Positions 25,992 to 36,569 of a stretch of 62,219 bases of DNA are shown piece by piece. The position numbers were made by a program, and so were the translations under genes. Numbering within the stretch: the stretch's first letter is position 1; each line of letters starts with the position of its first letter. Source of the DNA: Oxalobacteraceae sp. CFBP 13730 (GTDB lineage: Bacteria > Pseudomonadota > Gammaproteobacteria > Burkholderiales > Burkholderiaceae_D); contig JACYUQ010000005.1 of the NCBI GenBank assembly GCA_014841835.1, positions 264,155-326,373 of the forward strand, in the 5' to 3' direction. Below the pieces are notes generated by a model, which was not told where the DNA came from, did no database searches, and saw only the letters and a program-made list of their open reading frames with translations.

Positions 25992-26781
<790 letters not shown>

Positions 26782-26789
<8 letters not shown>

Positions 26790-28614
26790 GCGTTCAGACA
26801 ATTCGGCCGGCACCCCGCCGCCAAGACCGATTGCCAACCACGGCGCCATCGGCAACCTGGCCACGATGGCGCTCGTCGCCACCGATGGCACGATCGACTT
26901 TTTGTGCTGGCCCGACTTCGACAGCCCCAGCATCTTCGCTGCCCTGCTCGACCCGGACAAGGGGGGCCACTTTACGCTGGCACCGCAGATGGCCGATGCG
27001 CGCGTCGTGCAGACCTACCTGCCCGACACCAATGTGTTGCTCACGCAGTGGCTCAGTGACGAGGCCAGCGTCCAGATCACCGACCTGATGGCCGGCCCCG
27101 AGGAAATCGGCCATGGCGCGGCATGCGTGCTGCGGCGCGTGGAAGTCACGAAGGGCGAGGTGTGCATGCGGCTCGATTGCCAGCCACGCTTTGACTATGC
27201 GCGCCTGCAGCCCGAAGTCAGCATCACGCAGGACCAGGTGGTGTTTTCCGCCGCCGGCGCGCCGTCGCTGCGCCTGTGCGCGCCGGTCGACTTCACCGCC
27301 GTCGACGGCGGCGCCGGCGCCACCTTCGTGCTGAAGGCCGGCGAGTCGATCGACATCGTCATGGACGAAGAAGGCGACCCGCCCCTCGACCAGGCGGCGC
27401 GCGATACGCTGGTCGTCGACGTCGTCGCGCACTGGCGCAACTGGGCCAGACGTTCGACCTACAAGGGCCGCTGGCGCGAGGACGTCACGCGTTCCGCACT
27501 GGTGCTCAAGCTGATGACATCGCGCCGGCATGGCTCGATGGTCGCTGCCGCCACCTTCGGCCTGCCCGAGGTGCTGGGCGGCTCACGCAACTGGGATTAC
27601 CGCTCGACCTGGATCCGCGATGCCTCGTTCACCGTGTATGCGCTGATGCGCCTTGGTTACACCGAGGAAGCCAAGGCGTTCACGCGCTGGTCGGCCGAGC
27701 GCCCCGGCCATGGGCCCGATGACGGCCAGCTGCGCATCATGTACGCGCTCGACGGCGGCGAGGTGCAGGCCGAAGTCGATCTCGATCACCTGGCCGGTTA
27801 CGCCGGTTCGCAGCCGGTCCGGATCGGCAACGATGCCGCGACCCAGCTGCAGCTCGACATCTTCGGCGCCCTGCTCGACGCGGTTTACCTGAGCAATAAA
27901 TACGGCGAGGCGATCTCGCATGCCGGCTGGCTGGGCGTGTGCCACGTGGTGGGCTTCGTGTGCGACAACTGGCGCCGGCCCGATGCCGGTATCTGGGAAG
28001 GCCGCGAAGCGCCGCGCGAGCACCTGCACTCGCAACTCATGTGCTGGGTGGCGGTCGACCGGGCAATCCGCCTGGCCAGCAAGCGCTCGCTGACCGCCCC
28101 GTTCGACCAGTGGATCGCGGCGCGCAACGACATCTCCAACTACATCTGGGCCACGTTCTGGAACAAGGAGCTGGGCCACTTCGTGCGCAGCAAGGGCTCC
28201 ACCGACCTCGATGGCGCGATGCTGATGATGCCGCTGGTGCGCTTCATCGGCTCGACCGACCCGCAGTGGCTGGCCACGCTCGACGCCATTGGCGACCAGT
28301 TGGGCGACGACGCGCTGGTGCTGCGCTACGACCGCGACGATGGCCTCGAGGGGGAGGAAGGCGCGTTCGCGGCCTGCTCGTTCTGGTATGTGGAATGCCT
28401 GGCGCGCGCCGGCCGTCTGGAACAGGCGCACAACAATATGGAAAAGTTGCTCGCCTACGGCAACCACGTCGGGCTGTACGCCGAGGAGTTCACCGGCAAG
28501 GCCGAGCTGCTCGGTAACTTCCCGCAGGCGTTCACGCACCTGGCCCTGATCAGCGCTGCCACGTATCTCGACAGCGCGCTCGATGGCAGGAACAACCATC
28601 CGTGGCAGTTGTGA
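26782..28614 (+). CDS. Glycoside hydrolase family 15 protein (glucoamylase/trehalase-like)
   Basis: 610 aa. The N-terminal beta domain begins PIANHGAIGNLATMALVATD, as in bacterial GH15 enzymes; the (alpha/alpha)6 barrel carries GGSRNWDYRSTWIRDASFT, GIWEGREAPREHLHSQLMCW (first catalytic Glu region) and YAEEFTGKAELLGNFPQAFT (second catalytic Glu region). No signal peptide is seen, so it is cytoplasmic. Relatives hydrolyse alpha-glucans or trehalose to glucose, which the upstream SDR could oxidise; that link is inferred from the 8-bp overlap. It ends 4 bp from the convergent MDR gene. Confidence 0.9.
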
Positions 28615-28618
28615 TGGC

Positions 28619-29647
28619 CTAGGCCATCTCGATCACGATCTTTCCGAACGGGCCTGCCGCCAGGTGTGCCAGCGCCTCCGGCAGCGCCGCCAGCGGGTAG
28701 CGCCGGTCGATCACGGGCGCGATGCCGGTGCAATCGACCGCGCGCACCAGCGCTTCGAGCGCGCGCCGGTGGCCGACGCTGATCCCCTGCAGCGTGACCT
28801 GCTTGCGCAGCATCAGGCCGGACGAGCCCGAGAACGTGAAGCCGTCGAACACGCCAATCAATGAAATCCGCCCCTGCACCGCCACCGCATGAAGCGCGCG
28901 GTCCAGGTGCGCGCCACCGACCATCTCGAGCACATGATCGGCGCCCCGCTCGCCGGTGATGCGGTACACCGCCTCGACCCAGTCCTCGCGCGCATAATTG
29001 ATCAGGTGCGCCGCGCCCAACGCCTTGGCCCGGTCGAGCTTGGCGTCGCTGGACGAGGTCACGATCGCCGTCGCGCCATGCGCTACCGCCAGTTGCAGGG
29101 CAAACAGCGAGACACCGCCCGTACCCTGGATCAGTACCGTCTGGCCGGCGTGCAGCCGCCCATGCTCGACCAGCGCGCTCCAGGCAGTCAGGCCGGCCAC
29201 CGGCAGCGTGCTGGCCTGGGCATCGTCCAGGCGTTCGGGCGCCGTCACAAACCAGTCTTCCGGCAGCGCCACGTACTCGGCCAGTACGCCGGGCGCCGCG
29301 CCCCCGAGCGTATGGGCAGGCGGGTGGCGCGCAGTCCCAGCAGGCACGCCATCAAACCAGCCCGCTTCGAAGGTCGAGATCACGCGCTGGCCCGGCTGCA
29401 GCCGCCGCGCGCCCTCGCCCACCGCGACGACGACGCCGCACAGGTCCGAGCCGGGCGTCAGCGGAAACACGGGCGGAATGCCCATGCCAGCATCAATCGC
29501 CAGCAGGTCGCGGTAGTTCAGCGCGACCGCACCGACCCGCACCAGGACCTCGCCCGGACCGGGCTGGGGCACCGGCGTGCTCGCCAGTGTCAGGTTGTCG
29601 CGGCCGGGCGCGGCCAGGCGCCAGTGGCGCATCGTGGTTGGAAGCAT
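28619..29647 (-). CDS. MDR family NAD(P)-dependent alcohol dehydrogenase/quinone oxidoreductase
   Basis: 342 aa medium-chain dehydrogenase/reductase. ALNYRDLLAIDAG and TPGSDLCGVVVAVGEG match the GroES-like half, and VLIQGTGGVSLFALQLAVAHGA is the nucleotide-binding fold. The usual structural-zinc Cys cluster is not seen, so a zinc-independent quinone-reductase-like enzyme is likely. The ATG at 29647 is selected by GAAGG 7 nt upstream. It is divergent from a LysR gene, its probable regulator, across a 102-bp shared region. Confidence 0.85.
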   Translation of the reverse strand: MLPTTMRHWRLAAPGRDNLTLASTPVPQPGPGEVLVRVGAVALNYRDLLAIDAGMGIPPVFPLTPGSDLCGVVVAVGEGARRLQPGQRVISTFEAGWFDGVPAGTARHPPAHTLGGAAPGVLAEYVALPEDWFVTAPERLDDAQASTLPVAGLTAWSALVEHGRLHAGQTVLIQGTGGVSLFALQLAVAHGATAIVTSSSDAKLDRAKALGAAHLINYAREDWVEAVYRITGERGADHVLEMVGGAHLDRALHAVAVQGRISLIGVFDGFTFSGSSGLMLRKQVTLQGISVGHRRALEALVRAVDCTGIAPVIDRRYPLAALPEALAHLAAGPFGKIVIEMA

Positions 29648-29749
29648 GAGATAACCTTCAGAGCAGATGAGATGGCTGCCATGGTAATTCCGGATATCCC
29701 GGATAATTAGTCCCAAAAACATCACATGATTTATGCCGAAAGTTCTTGA

Positions 29750-30643
29750 ATGACTGCGATTGTCGATACCTCTGCCGGCCTGGCTGCGTTTGTCCGCACG
29801 ATCGAAACGGGTTCGTTCAGCGACGCTGCGCGCCTGCTGGGCGCGAGTCCCTCGGCGGTATCGAAAAGCGTGGCGCGGCTGGAAGCGCGGCTCGGTGTGC
29901 GCCTGATCCAGCGCTCGACACGCACGCTGGCGCTGACGGCCGAAGGCGCGCTGTATTTCGAGCGGGTGGCGCCACTGATCCAGGCGCTGGCCGATGCCGA
30001 ACAGGCGCTACGCACGCCGGACGCTGTGAGCGGCCTGCTGCGCGTGGCGGCGCCGAGTGACCTGGGCCGCACCGTATTCGCCGGCTGGGCCGAGCGTTTC
30101 GCACGCGCGCATCCCCGGCTCAAGCTCGAACTGGGGATTGCCGACCGCCAGGTCGACCTGATCCGCGAAGGGTATGACGTGGCGATCCGCGTCGGCGCCC
30201 TGCTGGACAACCGCCTGACGGCGCGCCGCTTGACGGTGCTGCAGCCGGTGCTCGTTGCCGCGCCGGCCTACCTGGCGCGGCGCGGGCAGCCGGCCACGCA
30301 GGCCGACCTGGCAGAGCACGCCTGCCTGCGCTACCTGACACCGGCTGGCCCCTTCCCCTGGACCTGGGGCGACGGCAGCAGCCTGGTGCCGGATGGCCCG
30401 TTCGACACCAACGATGGCGTGGTGCTGCGCCAGGCCGCGCTGAGTGGCGCAGGCATCGCCCAGCTGGCCAGGATCGCCGTGGCGGACGATCTGGCCGCCG
30501 GCCGCCTCGACATCGTGCTGCCGCACCTGCCGATGCCAGGGCTGGAGGTCCACGCGCTGCATGCCTACGGACGCCAGGCGCCGCAGCGGGTACGCTTGTT
30601 CATTGCCTTCCTGCAGCAGGAATTTGCAGCCGACCACGCTTAG
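29750..30643 (+). CDS. LysR family transcriptional regulator
   Basis: 297 aa. The N-terminal winged helix (FSDAARLLGASPSAVSKSVA then RLEARLGVRLIQRSTRTLAL) is the LysR HTH; the remainder is a periplasmic-binding-protein-like effector domain with the CrgA-type blocks GYDVAIRVG and LRYLTPAG. It is divergent from the MDR dehydrogenase, which it probably controls. No terminator for it is evident on the plus strand; the hairpin just after it is oriented for the minus strand. Confidence 0.9.
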   Translation: MTAIVDTSAGLAAFVRTIETGSFSDAARLLGASPSAVSKSVARLEARLGVRLIQRSTRTLALTAEGALYFERVAPLIQALADAEQALRTPDAVSGLLRVAAPSDLGRTVFAGWAERFARAHPRLKLELGIADRQVDLIREGYDVAIRVGALLDNRLTARRLTVLQPVLVAAPAYLARRGQPATQADLAEHACLRYLTPAGPFPWTWGDGSSLVPDGPFDTNDGVVLRQAALSGAGIAQLARIAVADDLAAGRLDIVLPHLPMPGLEVHALHAYGRQAPQRVRLFIAFLQQEFAADHA

Positions 30644-30652
30644 CGCCAGCGC

Positions 30653-30718
30653 AAAAAAAACCCGCGCCGTTGCCGGGGCGGGTGAAGTCCAAAACTAGGG
30701 ATGTCCTGAAAGAGACAG
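30653..30718 (-). ncRNA. Candidate small RNA, copy 2 (about 65 nt)
   Basis: The 34-nt block at 30718-30685 is identical to 25796-25763 and is followed on the minus strand by a different terminator (CCCGC-type stem with one G-G mismatch, then T8). TATAGT lies 6 nt before the conserved GTCTC, the same spacing as the -10-like box of copy 1. It lies downstream of secF on the same strand, so read-through from secF or use as its terminator is also possible. Confidence 0.6.
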
Positions 30719-30788
30719 TTCCACTATAAATACGGGCACATCGCGGCTCCGTGCGTTGACACACACAAAGCCGCAATCGTGCAATCGG

Positions 30789-31811
30789 TCAGACGACCGC
30801 GCCGTCGGTGTCGTCTTTCTCTTTGACCGGCTTGATCAGGTCTTCACGCTTGACGCCCAGCCACATCGCCACAGCCGCTGCCACGAACACCGACGAGTAG
30901 ATACCGAAGCAGATACCGATGGCCAGGGCGATCGCGAAGTAGTGCAGCGCGTAGCCGCCGAAGAACAGCATCGACATGACCATCATCAGCGTCGAGCCGT
31001 GCGTGATGATCGTGCGCGAGATCGTGCTGGTGATCGCGTGATCGATCACTTCCGGCACGCTCATGCGGCGCTGCTTGCGGAACATCTCGCGGATCCGGTC
31101 GAAGATGACGACCGACTCGTTGACCGAGTAGCCCAGCACCGCCAGCGTGGCCGCCAGCACCGTCAGCGAGAATTCCCACTGGAAGAACGCGAAGAAGCCC
31201 AGGATGATGACCACGTCGTGCAGGTTGGCGACCACGGCGGCGACAGCGAATTTCCATTCGAAGCGGATCGCCAGGTAGACCACGATGCCCAGGATGACCA
31301 TGAGCAGCGCGTTCAGGCCGTTCTGGGCCAGCTCGTCGCCGACCGATGGGCCGACGAACTGCACTTGCTGCAGGCTGATCAGCTCCTGCCCGCCAGGGGC
31401 GACGCAGCTGGTGCGGTTGAGCACTTCACCCTTGTCGGTCGTCGTTTGCGTCTGCTTGGTCGTGCCCTGCTCGTCGCGACAAATCGCGTTGAACACGGCC
31501 GTCGAGCTGCTCGCCGCCGGCGCGCCTGCGACGATCGGCAGGCGCAGCATGATGTCCTGCGCGGTGCCGAAGCTGGCCACCTCAGGGTGCGAATAGCCCA
31601 TGCCGCGCAGCGTGTTGCGGATCTTTTCCTGGTCCGCCGCCTTTGGATAGAGCAGCTCCATCACCGTGCCGCCCGTGAACTCCACCGAGAAGTTCAGGGG
31701 CTTGGTGATCAGGAAGAACACCGCCGCCACGAATGTGATCACCGAGATCGCATTGAGGACCAGCGCGTGGCGCATGAACGGGATGTCCCGTTTGATCTTG
31801 AAAAATTCCAT
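30789..31811 (-). CDS. secF: Protein translocase subunit SecF
   Basis: 340 aa, longer than E. coli SecF by a periplasmic insertion but normal for beta-proteobacteria. The first helix is followed by FSVEFTGGTVMEL, and the RND-type membrane core includes LGYSVNESVVIFDRIRE and SRTIITHGSTLMM. It forms SecDF with SecD in the inner membrane and uses the proton gradient to pull proteins out of SecYEG. It is 16 bp downstream of secD. A charged, Lys/Asp-rich tail ends the protein. Confidence 0.97.
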   Translation of the reverse strand: MEFFKIKRDIPFMRHALVLNAISVITFVAAVFFLITKPLNFSVEFTGGTVMELLYPKAADQEKIRNTLRGMGYSHPEVASFGTAQDIMLRLPIVAGAPAASSSTAVFNAICRDEQGTTKQTQTTTDKGEVLNRTSCVAPGGQELISLQQVQFVGPSVGDELAQNGLNALLMVILGIVVYLAIRFEWKFAVAAVVANLHDVVIILGFFAFFQWEFSLTVLAATLAVLGYSVNESVVIFDRIREMFRKQRRMSVPEVIDHAITSTISRTIITHGSTLMMVMSMLFFGGYALHYFAIALAIGICFGIYSSVFVAAAVAMWLGVKREDLIKPVKEKDDTDGAVV

Positions 31812-31827
31812 TGTCGTATCCCGGTGC

Positions 31828-33702
31828 TTACTTCTTGTTAGGCGTCATGCCAGGCTGCCAGACCGTGCCGATCGAAATCTTCGTCAGCTTCTTCTGGCGG
31901 CCGTACCACAGGTTGGCGAAACCGCGCGCCACGACCACGGCCGAGAACATCGAGGTCAGGATGCCCAGGCAGTGGACCACGGCAAAGCCGCGTACCGGAC
32001 CGGAACCGAAGATCAAGAGCGCCAGGCCGACGATCAGCGTGGTGACGTTGGAGTCGACGATGGTGTCCCAGGCATGCTTGGAACCGGCCGAAATGGCTGC
32101 CTGCGGCGTCGCGCCGGCACGCAGCTCTTCGCGGATACGTTCGTTCACCAGGACGTTCGAGTCAATTGCCACGCCCAGTGCCAGCGCGATTGCGGCGATA
32201 CCCGGCAGGGTCAGCGTGATCTGCATGATCGACAGCAGGGCCAGCAGGAACAGCACGTTGGCCGCCAGCGCCAGCGCCGAGAACACGCCAAACAGGTGGT
32301 AGTAGATGATCATGAAGATCGCGATCGCCACGAAGCCCCAGATGGTCGAGTGCAGGCCGCGCTCGATGTTCTCGGCGCCCAGTTGCGGGCCGATCACGCG
32401 CTCTTCGACGAATTCCATCGGCGCCGACAGCGCGCCCGAGCGCAGCAGCAGTGCCAGCTCGTTGGCGTCCTGCGAGGTGCCCATATTGGTGATCTGGAAG
32501 CTCGAACCCAGTTCGCTCTGGATGGTCGGGGCCGACAGCACGTTGTAGACGCCCTTCTCTTTCAGCAGGATCGCCATGCGCTTGCCGACGTTTTCACGCG
32601 TGGCCAGGCGGATGCGGCGGCCGCCGTCGCCGTTCAGGTCGAGCGAAACGGCAGGCTGCTGGTTCTGGTCGAAGCTGGCGGTGGCGCTCGAAATCGATTC
32701 GCCGGTCAGGATGATGTCGCGCGAGACGACGATCGGTGCGCCGCGGCCTTCGGTGAACAGTTCGGAGTTCAGCGGAATCGCTGCCGACAGCTCGGTGCCC
32801 GGGGTCACGGTGGTATCGACCATGCGCAGTTCGAGCGTGGCGGTGCGGCCGATGATGTCTTTCGCGCGGGCGACGTCCTGCACGCCTGGCAGCTGGACCA
32901 CGATGCGGTCGGCGCCCTGCTGCTGGATGATCGGCTCGGTGGTACCCAGCTCATTGATGCGCTTGGACAGCGTCATGATGTTCTGCTTGATGCCGTCTTC
33001 GACCGAACGCTTGATGGCGTCGGGCTTCAGGCTCACGACCAGCTTCATGTCGGCGCCATCGGCGGCGTCGGCAAAGGCCAGCTCGCTCGACTGCGCGGCC
33101 AGCACATTGCGCGCGTTGCTGCGGGTGGCAGCGTCGCGGAAGCGCACTTCGATGGTGTCGCGCACGCGCTCGATGCCGCTGTGGCGCACGTTCTTGTCAC
33201 GCAGATTGCTGCGCACGCTCGATTGCAGGGCCTTGACCTTGTTATCGAGGACCGCCTTGGTGTCGACCTGCAGCAGGAAGTGCACGCCACCGCGCAAGTC
33301 CAGACCCAGGCTCATCGGCGCTGCGCCAATGGCCGTCATCCAGGCCGGGGTGTTCTTCACCAGGTTGACGGTGACGATGTAATCGGGATTGGCAGGGTCG
33401 CGGTTCAGTTCGCGCTCAAGGGCCAGCTTGGCCTTGAACTGCTCTTCGGTACCGGCAAAGCGTGCGCGCACCGAGGTGGTGTGGCCCGTGCCTTCGAGGG
33501 TGATACCGGTGGATGGAATGCCGGCACGCTTGAGCGCATCCGCGACCACGGTGGTGGAGGCACTCGTGATATTCAGGGTAGAACGACCTGATGTGACCTG
33601 CAACGCCGGCGTTTCGCCGAAGTAGTTGGGCGCCGTGTACAAGGCGCCCAGCAACAGCGCAATGACGATCAGTAAGTATTTCCAGACGGGATAGCGATTC
33701 AT
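31828..33702 (-). CDS. secD: Protein translocase subunit SecD
   Basis: 624 aa, near the usual 615. MNRYPVWKYLLIVIALLLGA is the first helix, then the SecD blocks SLGLDLRGGVHFLLQVD, VVQLPGVQDVARAKDIIGRT and, in the membrane core, LGVAIDSNVLVNERIREEL. It works with SecF and YajC at the inner membrane to drive export. It sits between yajC and secF in the widely conserved queA-tgt-yajC-secD-secF order. Confidence 0.97.
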   Translation of the reverse strand: MNRYPVWKYLLIVIALLLGALYTAPNYFGETPALQVTSGRSTLNITSASTTVVADALKRAGIPSTGITLEGTGHTTSVRARFAGTEEQFKAKLALERELNRDPANPDYIVTVNLVKNTPAWMTAIGAAPMSLGLDLRGGVHFLLQVDTKAVLDNKVKALQSSVRSNLRDKNVRHSGIERVRDTIEVRFRDAATRSNARNVLAAQSSELAFADAADGADMKLVVSLKPDAIKRSVEDGIKQNIMTLSKRINELGTTEPIIQQQGADRIVVQLPGVQDVARAKDIIGRTATLELRMVDTTVTPGTELSAAIPLNSELFTEGRGAPIVVSRDIILTGESISSATASFDQNQQPAVSLDLNGDGGRRIRLATRENVGKRMAILLKEKGVYNVLSAPTIQSELGSSFQITNMGTSQDANELALLLRSGALSAPMEFVEERVIGPQLGAENIERGLHSTIWGFVAIAIFMIIYYHLFGVFSALALAANVLFLLALLSIMQITLTLPGIAAIALALGVAIDSNVLVNERIREELRAGATPQAAISAGSKHAWDTIVDSNVTTLIVGLALLIFGSGPVRGFAVVHCLGILTSMFSAVVVARGFANLWYGRQKKLTKISIGTVWQPGMTPNKK

Positions 33703-33761
33703 AGTGTTCCGGCGTTCAGGTTAGGCAGTGCGGGTTGCCCCGCACGGCGCACAGCTAAGGC

Positions 33762-34094
33762 TTACAGGGCTTTGAGCGTGCCTTTTGGCAGCAGCGTGGT
33801 CACCGAATTTTTTTGCACGGTGATTTCAGTGCCGACGGCAACTTCCAGCGTCACATAGGCTTCGGCCACTTTCGAGACACGGCCGACGATACCGCCAGCG
33901 GTCACGACTTCGTCGCCCTTGGCCAGTGCGTCCATCATGGCTTTCGCCTCTTTCTGGCGTTTCTGCTGAGGACGGATCATCAGGAAATACATGACCACGA
34001 ACATCAGGATCAGCGGCAGGAAGGTCGTCAGGCTACCCATGATGCCGGCGTCGGCGACAGGGGCAGTTTGCGCGTACGCGTTGGAAATGAACAC
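33762..34094 (-). CDS. yajC: Preprotein translocase subunit YajC
   Basis: 110 aa with a GTG start. GGAG lies 5 nt before the GTG at 34094, and the resulting N-terminus (FISNAYAQTAPVADAG) is the form usual in beta-proteobacterial YajC; an ATG further upstream (about 34142) lacks an SD. One membrane helix (TFLPLILMFVVMYFLMI) is followed by the family signature RPQQKRQKE and GDEVVTAGGIVGRV. It is an accessory subunit of SecDF. TAGAAT about 40 bp upstream is a possible -10. Confidence 0.95.
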   Translation of the reverse strand: MFISNAYAQTAPVADAGIMGSLTTFLPLILMFVVMYFLMIRPQQKRQKEAKAMMDALAKGDEVVTAGGIVGRVSKVAEAYVTLEVAVGTEITVQKNSVTTLLPKGTLKAL

Positions 34095-34274
34095 AAGAAC
34101 TCCGATGGTGAAGTTAAAAAAATAAGCGGTGTATTCTAGCATCGGCCAGAAGCCGCAAACCATATCCGGCAGTATGTCGTCTTGCTTTCAGGTATTGCAA
34201 GACAAACCGGTCGATGTTACATGCAGCCCCGACCGTCAATACCGCGAGATCGGGGCCGCAGGGTAAGCAAGTGC

Positions 34275-35414
34275 TTACACGCCGCGTGCGCGGTCGGCCG
34301 CGAACTTGACACGGAATGCCTGGAAGCCGTCGGCGTCGATCGCGTCGCGCATTTCCTGCATCAGATTCAGGTAGTAATGCAGGTTGTGGATCGTGTTCAG
34401 GCGCGCGCCCAGGATCTCGTTCGAGCGGTGCAGGTGGTGCAGGTAGGCGCGCGAGAAATTTTGGCAGCAGTAGCAGGTGCAGCTCTCGTCGAGCGGCGCC
34501 ATCTCTTCTTTATAGCGCGCATTCTTGATCTTGACGTCGCCAAAGCGCGTGAACAGCCAGCCGTTGCGGGCGTTCCGGGTCGGCATCACGCAGTCGAACA
34601 TGTCGACGCCGTTGGCCACGCCATCGACCAGGTCTTCCGGCGTGCCCACGCCCATCAGGTAGTGCGGCTTGTTCTCGGGCAGGCGTGGGCCGACGTGGGC
34701 CAGGATGCGCTTCATGTCTTCCTTCGGCTCGCCAACCGACAGGCCGCCAATGGCCAGGCCCGGGAAGTTGATGTCTTCCAGACCCGCCAGCGACTCGTCA
34801 CGCAGATGCTCGTACATGCCGCCCTGGACGATGCCGAACAGCGCGTTCGGGTTGCCGCCGGCATTGAACTCGTTCATCGAGCGCTGGGCCCAGCGCAGCG
34901 ACATGCGCATCGATTTGGCTGCTTCGTCGGCGGTGGCCGGGCGGCCGTCGATTTCGTACGGCGTGCATTCGTCGAACTGCATCACGATGTCCGAATTGAG
35001 CGCGCGCTGGATCTGCATCGAGATCTCGGGCGACAGGAACAGTTTCGAGCCGTCGATCGGCGAGGCGAACTTGACGCCCTCTTCCGTGATCTTGCGCATC
35101 GCGCCCAGTGAAAACACCTGGAAACCGCCCGAGTCGGTCAGGATCGGACCATCCCAGCCCATGAACTTGTGCAGGCCGCCGAACTTGTTCATCACGTCCA
35201 CGCCCGGGCGCAGCCACAGGTGGAAGGTATTGCCCAGGATGATCTGCGAGCCGACGTCTTTCAGCTCGATCGGGTCCATTGCCTTGACCGAGCCGTAGGT
35301 ACCGACCGGCATGAAGATCGGGGTTTCGATAGTGCCGTGGTTGAGCTTCAGGCGGCCGCGGCGGGCGTGCGACAGGCCGCTGGTGTCTTTTTTGAGCAGG
35401 GTAAATTCGAGCAT
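34275..35414 (-). CDS. tgt: Queuine tRNA-ribosyltransferase Tgt
   Basis: 379 aa. DSGGFQVFS carries the catalytic Asp94 region, DCVMPTRNARNG the nucleophilic Asp, and CTCYCC plus the following HHL the zinc ligands. It swaps guanine for preQ1 at the wobble position of GUN-anticodon tRNAs, the step before QueA. It begins 14 bp after queA, and a 180-bp gap that includes a possible hairpin around its stop codon separates it from yajC. Start assigned by homology: MLEFTLLKKD. Confidence 0.97.
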   Translation of the reverse strand: MLEFTLLKKDTSGLSHARRGRLKLNHGTIETPIFMPVGTYGSVKAMDPIELKDVGSQIILGNTFHLWLRPGVDVMNKFGGLHKFMGWDGPILTDSGGFQVFSLGAMRKITEEGVKFASPIDGSKLFLSPEISMQIQRALNSDIVMQFDECTPYEIDGRPATADEAAKSMRMSLRWAQRSMNEFNAGGNPNALFGIVQGGMYEHLRDESLAGLEDINFPGLAIGGLSVGEPKEDMKRILAHVGPRLPENKPHYLMGVGTPEDLVDGVANGVDMFDCVMPTRNARNGWLFTRFGDVKIKNARYKEEMAPLDESCTCYCCQNFSRAYLHHLHRSNEILGARLNTIHNLHYYLNLMQEMRDAIDADGFQAFRVKFAADRARGV

Positions 35415-35428
35415 CGTGTTTTCTGGAC

Positions 35429-36451
35429 TTATCGTGAGGTGGTGCTCAAGAGCATGGCGTCGCCATAGCTGAAGAAGCGGTATTCGTTGGCGATCGCGTG
35501 CGCATACGCGGAGCGGATCGGCGCGTAGCCGGCAAAGGCCGACACCAGCATCAGGAGCGTCGACTTGGGCAGGTGGAAGTTGGTCACCAGGCGCGTGACG
35601 GTCTTGAAGGTGTAGCCGGGCGTGATGAACAGGGCCGTGTCGGCGCTGCCGGCGACCAGCTCGCCGCTTTGCGAGGCCGACTCCAGCGCGCGCAGGCTGG
35701 TCGTACCGACGGCAATCACGTCGCGGCCTGCGGCCCGGGTGGCGCGCACCGCGTCCACCGTGTCTTGCGCGATCGTGTACCACTCGGTGTGCATCTTGTG
35801 TTCACTGAGGTCTTCGACCCGCACCGGCTGGAAGGTGCCGGCGCCCACGTGCAGCGTGACATAGGCGAAGTTCACGCCTTTCGCGGCCAGCCGGTCGAGC
35901 AGCGGCTGGTCGAAGTGCAGGCCGGCCGTGGGCGCGGCCACGGCGCCCGGCTCTTTCGAGTACACGGTTTGATAACGCTGTTCGTCGAATTCGTCGGCGG
36001 TGTGCTCGATGTACGGCGGCAGCGGCAGGCGGCCATGCGCTTCGATCAGCTCGAACACGTCGCCTTCAAAGTGCAGCGTGAAGAATTCGCCGGCGCGCTC
36101 GCCAGCCGTCACGTCGAAGGCATCGGCCAGGCGGATGCAGTTACCCGGCTTGGGCGACTTCGACGCGCGCACCTGGGCCAGCACCGTGCGGTTATCGAGC
36201 ACGCGCTCGACCAGCACCTCGACCTGGCCGCCGGATTCCTTGACGCCGAAGAAGCGCGCCTTGAGCACGCGGGTGTTGTTCATCACGAGCAGGTCGCCCG
36301 CCTGCAATTGGTCGACGATGTCGGCGAACTGGCGGTCGATGATCTGGTCGCCATCGAGGTGCAGCAGGCGTGACGCGCTGCGGTCCGGCAGCGGCAATTG
36401 CGCAATGCGCTCAGGGGGCAGGTCGAAGTCGAAATCGGATAGCGAATACAT
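35429..36451 (-). CDS. queA: S-adenosylmethionine:tRNA ribosyltransferase-isomerase QueA
   Basis: 340 aa, the family's usual length. Conserved blocks include FDFDLPPERIAQLPLPDRSA at the N-terminus, LLVMNNTRVLKARFFG, PTAGLHFDQPLLDRL and HVGAGTFQPVR. It converts preQ1-tRNA to epoxyqueuosine-tRNA using SAM. The ATG at 36451 is chosen because the protein then starts MYSLSDFDF as usual; no strong SD precedes it. First gene of the queA-tgt-yajC-secD-secF run and divergent from recG. Confidence 0.96.
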   Translation of the reverse strand: MYSLSDFDFDLPPERIAQLPLPDRSASRLLHLDGDQIIDRQFADIVDQLQAGDLLVMNNTRVLKARFFGVKESGGQVEVLVERVLDNRTVLAQVRASKSPKPGNCIRLADAFDVTAGERAGEFFTLHFEGDVFELIEAHGRLPLPPYIEHTADEFDEQRYQTVYSKEPGAVAAPTAGLHFDQPLLDRLAAKGVNFAYVTLHVGAGTFQPVRVEDLSEHKMHTEWYTIAQDTVDAVRATRAAGRDVIAVGTTSLRALESASQSGELVAGSADTALFITPGYTFKTVTRLVTNFHLPKSTLLMLVSAFAGYAPIRSAYAHAIANEYRFFSYGDAMLLSTTSR

Positions 36452-36569
36452 GATGTTCAATTGGTTGGGCAAATCTCGGCAAATCAATGCTGCCAGCTTT
36501 ACAATAGAGGCTTGAAGCGCATACGGCGAACCTTCTATTTTACGTCAGCAAGCGCCACTTTGCCGCAAT

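Noticed and set aside
31666..33591. Long plus-strand open frame opposite secD
   Set aside because: Shadow frame; SecD is certain on the minus strand.
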